Below are positions 1 through 5,964 of a stretch of 6,127 bases of DNA, in pieces. How positions within the stretch are numbered: position 1 is the stretch's first letter; the number at the start of each line of letters is the position of its first letter. The notes beneath the pieces were generated by a model, which searched no databases, was not told the origin of the DNA, and worked only from the letters and a program-made list of their open reading frames with translations. Source of the stretch: Alphaproteobacteria bacterium (lineage in GTDB: Bacteria; Pseudomonadota; Alphaproteobacteria; Sphingomonadales; Sphingomonadaceae); contig JAQGLD010000446.1 of assembly GCA_028293055.1 (NCBI GenBank), positions 1-6,127 of the forward strand, read 5' to 3'. Made by a program: the position numbers and the translations under genes.

Positions 1-804
1 TGGGACGAGGCGCTCGAGGCCGAGCGGATCGACCTGATGGTCGCGGAGCTCAAAACCGTGATCGGCAGGATCGAGGCCAAGACCGGACGAAGCTTCAGCG
101 CCGAACGATTCGCCGAGGTGATGGAGCTAGTCAATTCGCTGGAGGAATATTATCGCCGCACCCGCGACCTGATCGCCCGAACCATTCCGGCCCCTATCGG
201 AATCGTCGATTCGATGCCCGCCACGATGGTGCCGCAATGGCATCGCGGCACCGTATGGGCGCGCGACGCCGCCAGGGCCTTTTACGAGGAGGTGCGCGCC
301 CGGGTCGACGCGGGGCTTGCCGCGGCACCGAACGAACGCGTCCGCCTGATGTTCGTCGGACGGGGCCTGTGGAGCGACATGGGCTTCTACCAGAAATGGG
401 AGGAGAGCCATGGCGCGGTCTTCGTCTGGTCGATGTACCTCGCGCTCGCCGCCGACGGCTATATCCGAAGCACCGAGGGGGGACGCGATCCGATGCGGGC
501 GCTCGCGGCGCGATTCCTGACGATGGGCGACGAACTGCGCATGCCGACCTGGGCCGGGCCCTGGCATGTTCACGAGGCGAAGACCCACCAGGTCGATGGC
601 GCGGTCGCGCTTGCCGACGCCGATCCCTTCGTCATCCGCGCGCTGCGCGAGGCCGGGGTGCCGGTGCTCGAGCTCAGCGCCGACAATTTCAACCGGGAGG
701 GCGAGGATTCGGCGGCGATCGAGGCGAGCATCACCGTCTTCATCGAGGGTCCGGCGGGGGCGCGCGCGCAATCCAGGGCGGAGCATCACCTTGTCGGCGC
801 TTGA
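1..804 (+). CDS. 2-hydroxyacyl-CoA dehydratase family subunit (HgdB/BcrB-like), C-terminal part
   Basis: The frame is open from the first base, so the 5' end is missing; the ATG at 37 lies in the middle of a family helix and is probably internal. The 267 visible residues resemble the second half of the 2-hydroxyglutaryl-CoA dehydratase / benzoyl-CoA reductase family (PF06050). There is a helical linker (roughly residues 1-60), then a Rossmann-like domain with MFVGRGLWSD, a DPMRALAARFL helix matching the family's DPxxALAxRY, and the closing DGAVALADADPF...REAGVPVLEL segment. Family members are heterodimers with [4Fe-4S] clusters that remove water from 2-hydroxyacyl-CoA, or reduce benzoyl-CoA, after ATP-driven activation by a separate protein. 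The partner subunit and activator are not in the window and may lie upstream. No cysteine occurs in the visible part, and Ala at 619-621 sits where I expect the third cluster ligand. Family assignment is fairly sure; dehydratase activity is doubtful. Confidence 0.8.
   Translation, partial: WDEALEAERIDLMVAELKTVIGRIEAKTGRSFSAERFAEVMELVNSLEEYYRRTRDLIARTIPAPIGIVDSMPATMVPQWHRGTVWARDAARAFYEEVRARVDAGLAAAPNERVRLMFVGRGLWSDMGFYQKWEESHGAVFVWSMYLALAADGYIRSTEGGRDPMRALAARFLTMGDELRMPTWAGPWHVHEAKTHQVDGAVALADADPFVIRALREAGVPVLELSADNFNREGEDSAAIEASITVFIEGPAGARAQSRAEHHLVGA
775..783 (+). promoter_or_regulatory. Ribosome binding site deciding the TTG start at 791
   Basis: A purine-rich stretch AGGGCGGAG ends 7 bases before the TTG at 791. 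The TTG opens the reading frame exactly where CaiB-family proteins begin (SALEGIRIVDFSRF). ATG codons further upstream in this frame, such as 566, would add about 75 Arg- and Ser-rich residues that are only a frame-shifted reading of the preceding gene. The site lies inside the end of the dehydratase gene, so the two are probably translationally coupled. Confidence 0.6.
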
Positions 805-1987
805 AGGCATCAGGATCGTCGATTTCTCGCGCTTCCTGCCCGGCGCCTATGCCAGCTGGATCGCCGCCGATCTCGGCGCGGAGGTGATCAGGATCGAGCA
901 TCCGCGCGAGCTGGCCAAGCATCGCCGGATGTTCGGCGGGGATTGCGACGCCGACGCGGCCGCCCGGCGGCGCGCGCGGCCGACCTATGTCCGCAACAAA
1001 AGGAGCCTGCTGATCGATCCAGGCCATCCCCGCGCCACGAAGGTCATCAGAAAGCTGGTCGAGCGCGCCGACATATTGATCGAGGATTATCGGCCGGGCG
1101 TGCTCGACAGGATGGGCTACGGCTATGGCGAGATGGCGGCGCTCAATCCGCGCCTGATCTATTGCTCGGTCTCATTCGCCGGCCAGACCGGGCCTTATTC
1201 GAGCCGTGCCGGACACGACCCCGCCGCCCTCGCTTTGTCCGGGGCGCTGTCGCGGCTGAACGGCCTCCCCTCCCCCGGCTTTCCCGGACTGCAAGTCGCC
1301 GATGTGCTGGCGGGCAGCCATGCCACGATCGCGATGCTCGCTGCGCTGCAGGCGCGCGAGCGGACTGGGCGCGGCCAGCATGCCGACATCGCCATGTCGG
1401 ATGCCAGCATGACCCTGCTGATGGTGACGATGGGGCGCCATGACGATCTCGACACGCTGCCGCCCCCCGACGGGGCGTGGCACCCGAAGGGGGGAGTCTG
1501 GCTGTGCGCCGACGGCCTGTATCTGTGCACGACCGACATGGAGCCGCTTTACTGGGCGCGTTTCTGCGAGGTGATCGGCCGTCCGGATTTCATTGCGCTC
1601 CAGCAGGCGACCGAGCGGCACGCCGGGATGCGGCAGGCGCTCGAGGCGATTTTCCTGACCCGCACACGAGACCAATGGTTCGCCTTGTTCGCCGCGGCCG
1701 ACACCCAGGCCATGCCAGTGCTGTCGATCGGCGAGGCGATGGCCGATGTCCACAACCGGGCGCGCGGCATGGTGGTCGACGTGCCCTTCGGCGAAGGCGA
1801 CGAGACGGTGCGCCAGCTGGGCCTGCCCTTTCACCTGTCGGACACTCCGCCCAGGTCTCCGAAGGCGGCGGCAATGCCCGGCGCGGAGACCGCGGCCATC
1901 CTTGCCGAAATCGGGATCGACGCGGCGGAACGGCTGCAGCTCGAGCGCGATGGCGCGTTCGAGGATCGCCGCGGAGAGCGCGGATGA
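791..1987 (+). CDS. CaiB/BaiF family protein, alpha-methylacyl-CoA racemase-like
   Basis: The product is 398 residues, close to the usual family length of about 400, from a TTG start. It has the family's N-terminal LEGIRIVDFSRFLPGAYASW and LGAEVIRIEHP, then DILIEDYRPGVLDRMGYGY and FAGQTGPY. Against CaiB/BaiF family knowledge the active-site residues look like alpha-methylacyl-CoA racemase (AMACR/MCR). GHDPAALALSG carries His142-Asp143, VADVLAG carries Asp171, and MEPLY carries Glu251; these fit His126, Asp156 and Glu241 of mycobacterial MCR in order and approximate spacing. Such enzymes epimerise the alpha carbon of 2-methylacyl-CoA thioesters, while CoA transferases of the same fold use only the Asp. 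It overlaps the upstream gene by 14 bases and the downstream one by 4. It is presumably cytoplasmic, with no signal peptide. A CoA transferase remains the alternative, since the family is often mislabelled both ways. Confidence 0.88.
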   Translation: MSALEGIRIVDFSRFLPGAYASWIAADLGAEVIRIEHPRELAKHRRMFGGDCDADAAARRRARPTYVRNKRSLLIDPGHPRATKVIRKLVERADILIEDYRPGVLDRMGYGYGEMAALNPRLIYCSVSFAGQTGPYSSRAGHDPAALALSGALSRLNGLPSPGFPGLQVADVLAGSHATIAMLAALQARERTGRGQHADIAMSDASMTLLMVTMGRHDDLDTLPPPDGAWHPKGGVWLCADGLYLCTTDMEPLYWARFCEVIGRPDFIALQQATERHAGMRQALEAIFLTRTRDQWFALFAAADTQAMPVLSIGEAMADVHNRARGMVVDVPFGEGDETVRQLGLPFHLSDTPPRSPKAAAMPGAETAAILAEIGIDAAERLQLERDGAFEDRRGERG

Positions 1988-3168
1988 ATCCGCTCGACGG
2001 GATAAGGGTCGTGGATTTCACCCACGCCATATCGGGGCCGACCTGCACCCAGCTGCTCCGCCAGCTGGGCGCCGAGATCGTCAAGATCGAGCCTCCGGGC
2101 ACCGGCGACGCGTTTCGCCATTATACCGAGCATGCCGGCCTGCCTGGAATGAGCATCCCGTTCGCGGCCATCAATGCCGGCAAGAAATCGGTGACGCTCG
2201 ATCTCAAGTCTGCCGAAGGGAAGGCGATCGCGCTTCGGCTGGCCGAGCGTGCGGACATCGTCATCGAAAACTTCCGCCCGGGCGTGATCGCCAGGCTCGG
2301 GCTCGGCTATGCGGAGGTCAAGGCGGTCAATCCGAGGATCCTGTTCCTGTCGTTGAGCGGCTTCGGCCAGACCGGCCCGCTGCGCGATTGGGGCGCCTAT
2401 GATCATATCGCCCAGGCCGTGTCGGGCATGGCGATGATGAACGCGAACGAGTCCGGTCCGCAGAAGATCGGAATGCCGGTGGTCGATTCCTTCGCCGGCT
2501 ATCTCGCCGCGATCGCCTTGCTTGCCGCGCTGAGGAAGCGCGACTCGACCGGAATCGGCGAATATCTCGATGTCGCGATGCTCGACGCCGCGCTCAAGCT
2601 GATTGCCACCGGAGTGTCGGTGAACGACTATACCGGAGAGGCGCCCAGCGGGACCGGAAATCGCGGCTATCGGCTGGTCGCGACCGCGGAATTCTATCCG
2701 ACCGCAGACGGCTGGATCGCGCTCGGCGCCAATCATCAGCACCAGATCGAGGGCTTGTTCCGGGCGTTCGGCCATGCGGAGATGATCGAGGATGCGCGAT
2801 TCCGCGATCACCAGGCCCGGGTCGACCATTATGACGCGCTCAAGGCCTGGCTGACGTCCTATCTGGCCGACCGCCGCGCAGAGGATGTCGAAGCGGTGCT
2901 CACCGCCGCCGGCGTCCCGGCGGCGATGATCCGCGATGTCGGCCAGATCAGCGTCCACCCGCACATGGTCCAGCGCGGGCTGCTCCAGCAGGCGATCCTG
3001 CCCGGGTCCGACCGGCCGCTGACCGTGGTGGGCGCCGGATTCGACGTCGAGCCGGAACCCACTCCGCCGATCGTGCCGATGCTCGGGGCGGATAGCGAAT
3101 CCGTGCTGGTCGGCCTCGGCTACGACGCGGCGAACGTCGCGGAGCTGCGCGCGAAGGGCGTGGTCTGA
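1984..3168 (+). CDS. Family III CoA transferase (CaiB/BaiF, formyl-CoA transferase-like)
   Basis: The product is 394 residues, full length for the family. The ATG overlaps the previous stop (ATGA), with GGAGAG at 1973-1978 as a well-spaced ribosome binding site. The N-terminus, LDGIRVVDFTHAISGPTCTQ followed by LGAEIVKIEPPGTGD, closely follows formyl-CoA transferase (Frc). Tyr139 in GAYDHIAQ matches Frc Tyr139. Asp168 in MPVVDSFAG matches the catalytic Asp169, which forms the acyl-aspartyl anhydride and then carries CoA through. DIVIENFRPGVIARLGLGY and the C-terminal LGLGYDAANVAELRAKGVV are also typical. The expected reaction is reversible CoA transfer between two carboxylic acids in the cytoplasm; the substrates cannot be read from sequence. 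With the dehydratase-like subunit upstream, the arrangement recalls the fld phenyllactate system, where a family III transferase supplies the dehydratase substrate. That parallel is inference. Confidence 0.92.
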   Translation: MNPLDGIRVVDFTHAISGPTCTQLLRQLGAEIVKIEPPGTGDAFRHYTEHAGLPGMSIPFAAINAGKKSVTLDLKSAEGKAIALRLAERADIVIENFRPGVIARLGLGYAEVKAVNPRILFLSLSGFGQTGPLRDWGAYDHIAQAVSGMAMMNANESGPQKIGMPVVDSFAGYLAAIALLAALRKRDSTGIGEYLDVAMLDAALKLIATGVSVNDYTGEAPSGTGNRGYRLVATAEFYPTADGWIALGANHQHQIEGLFRAFGHAEMIEDARFRDHQARVDHYDALKAWLTSYLADRRAEDVEAVLTAAGVPAAMIRDVGQISVHPHMVQRGLLQQAILPGSDRPLTVVGAGFDVEPEPTPPIVPMLGADSESVLVGLGYDAANVAELRAKGVV

Positions 3169-3169
3169 A

Positions 3170-4279
3170 ATGGACGCGATCGACATCCGCCTGCTCGGCG
3201 ACATCATCCTGGATGTGCCCGATCCGGACCATTGGCTGTCGGGAATCGCTCCGCTGCTGCGCGCGGCCGACCTCGTCGTCGGCCATCTCGAAGTTCCCCA
3301 CACGCGGCGAGGCCAGGAAGTTGCGGGCGACGTGCCCGCGCCCGGGGCCGATCCGGACCATCTCGCCGCGCTCGTTCGGGCGGGGATCGGCGCGGTTAGC
3401 CTGGCGGGCAACCATATGGCCGATTGCGGGCCGGTCGGCATCGCCGATACGATCGCCGAGCTCGACCGGCTCGGAATCGCCCATGGGGGGGCCGGGATGA
3501 GCCTCGCCGAAGCGCGGCGGCCGGCGCTGGTCGAGCGCGACGGCCGGACGATCGCCTTGCTCAGCTACAATCTGGTCGGAACGGAACTCGGCTGGGCGAG
3601 GGAAGACCATGCCGGCTGCGCCTATGTCCGGATCGAGGCCTCGGACGGCCGCGCCACCCGCCCACAAGCCGATCTGGTCGCGGCCGACCCAGCCTCGCTC
3701 GCGGCGATGGCGGCCGATATCGAAGCCGCGCGGGAGGCCGCCGATCTTGTCATCGTCGCGCTCCACAAGGGCATCACTCACCGTCCGGCCGAGCTCGCCC
3801 CCTATGAACGTCCGGTCGCCCAGGCGGCGGTCGAGGCCGGCGCGGATGTGGTCGTCGGCCACCATGCCCATATCGTCCGCGGGATCGAATTTCATCGCGG
3901 CAAGCCGATCTTCCACGGTCTCGGCAACGGCGTCGTCGTCACCCATGCGCTCAGCCCGGCCCAAGATCATCCGGCACGGGCGCAATGGGCTGAGCGCCGC
4001 AAGACGATGTTCGGATTCGAGCCCGATCCGGCCTATCCGCTCGCGCCTTTCCATCCCGAAGCGGTCAACGGGATGATCGGGAGGATTCTGTGGCACGGCG
4101 ATGGCAGGATCGAAGCAGGGTTCATCCCGGTGTGGAGCGAACCGCCCGGCCGTCCGGTACCGGCGGGCGAGCGAAGCGGTGCGATCGCCGACTATGTGGA
4201 TGCGATCGGAGTGCGTGCGGGACTGGCGCCGCTGCGTCGGCGTGCTGGCCGGGGCTGGGTGGCACTGGACTCGGTCTGA
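3170..4279 (+). CDS. CapA/PgsA-type metallophosphoesterase-fold protein, cytoplasmic
   Basis: The product is 369 residues, starting one base after the previous stop; a weak AAGGG at 3154-3158 precedes it. It matches the PGA_cap family (PF09587), a calcineurin-like fold. In order it has Gly10-Asp11 (LLGDIILD), Gly38-His-Leu-Glu41 in place of the usual NLE, LAGNH with Asn81-His82, His199 in ALHKG (most members have HWG), and GHHAH with His231, His232 and His234. IFHGLGNGVV then replaces the usual YSLGNF. These are the expected metal-binding positions, so a metal-dependent hydrolase is likely. The named relatives act in poly-gamma-glutamate capsule assembly at the membrane, but this protein has no signal peptide or membrane helix, and no other capsule gene is near. 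Its position at the end of a CoA-enzyme operon suggests a role in that pathway; the substrate is unknown. Confidence 0.85.
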   Translation: MDAIDIRLLGDIILDVPDPDHWLSGIAPLLRAADLVVGHLEVPHTRRGQEVAGDVPAPGADPDHLAALVRAGIGAVSLAGNHMADCGPVGIADTIAELDRLGIAHGGAGMSLAEARRPALVERDGRTIALLSYNLVGTELGWAREDHAGCAYVRIEASDGRATRPQADLVAADPASLAAMAADIEAAREAADLVIVALHKGITHRPAELAPYERPVAQAAVEAGADVVVGHHAHIVRGIEFHRGKPIFHGLGNGVVVTHALSPAQDHPARAQWAERRKTMFGFEPDPAYPLAPFHPEAVNGMIGRILWHGDGRIEAGFIPVWSEPPGRPVPAGERSGAIADYVDAIGVRAGLAPLRRRAGRGWVALDSV

Positions 4280-4281
4280 TT

Positions 4282-4304
4282 CGTCCCTGGACGGGAGGAA
4301 TTTT
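4282..4304. terminator. Possible weak terminator between convergent operons
   Basis: The 33-base gap between the two stop codons contains the inverted repeat CGTCC-CT-GGACG (4282-4293), or alternatively TCCC-TGGAC-GGGA (4285-4296). A short TTTT run follows at 4301-4304. The stem is short, the loop tight, and the T-run displaced by several bases, so this is a weak candidate at best. It is reported because it is the only structure between the two tail-to-tail operons. Confidence 0.2.
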
Positions 4305-4312
4305 GGTCAGCC

Positions 4313-4861
4313 TCACCCCAGCTCGAACACATCCAGCTCGACCCGTTCGGCGAAACGCGCAGCGCTGCACACGAACAGGCTCTTCGTCAGCCAGGCGTGC
4401 GGCCCGTCCGACGCGGCCTCGAATCGCGGCGTGGTCCGGAAATAATATAGCGCGGGATCGACCGTCTCGCCGGCCGCGATCCGCGCCAGCACCGCGGCCG
4501 GTCCGCGCCGATACCCCGGATTGAGGACCGAGATCAGGGCTCCATCCTCCGCCTGAAGCGTGTAGCGGGCCGAGATGTCGGCGACTCCGTCGGGACGGAT
4601 GGTCTGCCAGTCCGCGCCGCCGGAAAGCACCTTGCCGGTGAGCCGGGGGCCGGTCACGGTGCCGCCGAGGATCGGGATGACCCGCTTGCGTGCGCCGTCG
4701 ACCAGCCCGAGCTCGAGCGGAGCGCCGATCAGCACGGTCGCGCTGAACGCGTGGGAGAGCGGCGGCATTCGTGGCGCCCGGCCTTCTTCGGCGAGGGCGG
4801 GTGCCGCGAGGCCCATGGCCAGCACGCCGCCTGCACCCAGAAATTCCCTGCGGTCGGTCAT
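4313..4861 (-). CDS. DUF3237 family protein with Tat signal peptide
   Basis: The product is 182 residues. The ATG at 4861 is supported by GGGAG eight bases upstream and by the signal peptide it exposes. MTDRREFLGAGG (Arg4-Arg5), a hydrophobic stretch and APALA form a twin-arginine signal, with likely cleavage after Ala24, so a folded protein is probably exported to the periplasm. The mature part matches DUF3237 (PF11578/UPF0311): PILGGTVTGPRLTGKVLSGG, GADWQ (82-86), DGVADISARY, DGALISVLNPGYRRG, YYFRTTPRFEA (139-149) and WLTKSLFVCSAAR (157-169). No biochemical function is firmly established for the family as far as I know; members often sit near catabolic genes. The start overlaps the stop of the propeller gene by 4 bases (ATGA), implying translational coupling. 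The length beyond the usual roughly 150 residues is accounted for by the signal peptide. Confidence 0.88.
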   Translation of the reverse strand: MTDRREFLGAGGVLAMGLAAPALAEEGRAPRMPPLSHAFSATVLIGAPLELGLVDGARKRVIPILGGTVTGPRLTGKVLSGGADWQTIRPDGVADISARYTLQAEDGALISVLNPGYRRGPAAVLARIAAGETVDPALYYFRTTPRFEAASDGPHAWLTKSLFVCSAARFAERVELDVFELG

Positions 4862-5964
4862 TTGCCCGGCTCCCGTCCCAATGCACTCGCGGATGCGGCC
4901 GTATAGGCAATGCGATCGGCCTGGTAGGAGCCGATCCAGATCCGGCCGCCCGCGATCGACGCGGTCGAAACCCCATTGAAGCGCGGATCGGGGCCGGAGT
5001 CGACAAGCTTCGAGAGCCTGCCGCTTTTCGGATCGAGCTCTGCGACGACGAAGCCGCGATGGCAGGTCATCGGATCGGCAACTCCGCCGACGATCCTGCG
5101 CAGCCCGCCGCAAGCCGGCTCGTCGTAGCGCATTCCGGCGGTGAGCAACCTCCGCCCCGACCAATGGATGTTGTCCGGCATGAAGTCCGGCGCGAGCACG
5201 GTCCGCACCGGCTCGGAGGGGCGGGCTCGGTCGTAGATCAGGATCGAGTGCCAGCCGAACGCCACGACATAGAAGAAACGATCGTCGGGCGAGGTTTCCA
5301 GCCCGTTATTGCCGGGCAGCTCGGTGCCCCGGATCAACCTGAAACCGCTATCGCCCGGGCGCCATTCGAAAACTCCGCCGGTGCGCCGCCCCCGAAGAAA
5401 GTCGGCTATGCTGGTGCCTGGCCGGGTGAGCACGGTGACCAGGATGGTGCCGTCCGACCAGGCCGCGACGCTGTTGCCGACATGGCCGGCCGGCATCACC
5501 CGGCATCCGCGCCAGCGCAGCCGCGGAGCAGCTCCAGCCGTATCGACATCGAATATTTCGATGCTCTCGCGTCCGCCATGATTGACCGCGAGCAGGCGAT
5601 AGAGTGTCCTCGAGAGCCTGCGCAGGCTCAGCCCGCGAGGCGTAAGCAGCGCCGCATCGGGCGGCCCAGGACAGTCCGGATAGAGCGAGGCATCCTGCGC
5701 AAGCTGCTCCGGCGCGCCGGTATACCAGCGGGTAAGCGTCTTGGCCTCGATGTCGACGAGCTTGAGCCCGGCACCAGGACTGAAGCCGCTTGCGATCAGC
5801 CAGCGGCTGCCCGGGATCGGCGCCAGATCCTCGGGATGCTCAGCGCCGCAGATGAAGCTCAGATCAACGGTCGGCCCGCAGGCATCCGCTTTGGACTCGC
5901 TCGCGAATCCCGCCGTGGGGCCCAGGATGCCGAGCAGGACAAGCAGCAACCGAAAGCGAATCAC
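4858..5964 (-). CDS. Secreted paraoxonase/SMP-30-like six-bladed beta-propeller protein
   Basis: The product is 368 residues from a GTG start at 5964. The start is chosen because it gives a clean Sec signal (Arg3, Arg5, then a leucine-rich core, cleavage near GFA at 21) and overlaps the upstream stop as GTGA. No clear ribosome binding site is seen, which fits coupled translation. From remembered human PON1, the pattern aligns along the chain: Glu45-Asp46 (PEDLAP), His129 (LLAVNH), Asn164, Asn220 (GNNGLE) and Asp264-Asn265 (MPDNIHW) correspond to PON1 Glu53/Asp54, His134, Asn168, Asn224 and Asp269/Asn270, mostly calcium ligands. The catalytic His115 is replaced by Arg110 (TPRGLS) and Asp169 by Ser165. 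Six cysteines remain after cleavage (29, 39, 98, 154, 285, 301), allowing disulfides in the periplasm. A lactonase or esterase-type hydrolase is the first guess; strictosidine-synthase-like or non-catalytic roles are possible. Confidence 0.8.
   Translation of the reverse strand: MIRFRLLLVLLGILGPTAGFASESKADACGPTVDLSFICGAEHPEDLAPIPGSRWLIASGFSPGAGLKLVDIEAKTLTRWYTGAPEQLAQDASLYPDCPGPPDAALLTPRGLSLRRLSRTLYRLLAVNHGGRESIEIFDVDTAGAAPRLRWRGCRVMPAGHVGNSVAAWSDGTILVTVLTRPGTSIADFLRGRRTGGVFEWRPGDSGFRLIRGTELPGNNGLETSPDDRFFYVVAFGWHSILIYDRARPSEPVRTVLAPDFMPDNIHWSGRRLLTAGMRYDEPACGGLRRIVGGVADPMTCHRGFVVAELDPKSGRLSKLVDSGPDPRFNGVSTASIAGGRIWIGSYQADRIAYTAASASALGREPGK
4870..4874 (-). promoter_or_regulatory. Ribosome binding site of the DUF3237 gene
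   Basis: GGGAG on the minus strand lies 8 bases before the ATG at 4861, inside the end of the propeller gene. It supports this start and the Tat signal peptide over longer upstream readings of the same frame. Confidence 0.5.

Noticed and set aside
566..790. N-terminal extension of the racemase-like gene from the ATG at 566
   Set aside because: The extra residues are Arg/Ser-rich and are merely a shifted reading of the dehydratase gene; family proteins begin at the TTG at 791.
1831..3441. 536-codon open frame on the minus strand across the CoA transferase gene
   Set aside because: It is antisense to well-supported genes; its product is rich in Arg, Asp and His with no family pattern, as expected from the opposite strand of GC-rich coding DNA.
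2948..4096. 382-codon open frame on the minus strand opposite the CapA-like gene
   Set aside because: The plus-strand frame has clear metallophosphoesterase motifs, and this one has none.
3170..4279. Capsule (poly-gamma-glutamate) biosynthesis as the role of the CapA-like protein
   Set aside because: There is no membrane anchor and no CapB/CapC-type ligase or transporter nearby, so the family name should not be taken as the function.
4294..4524. GGAGGAATTTTG resembling a ribosome binding site with a TTG start just after the CapA-like gene
   Set aside because: The short frame it would open runs antisense through the DUF3237 gene and gives a composition-biased peptide without any family signal.
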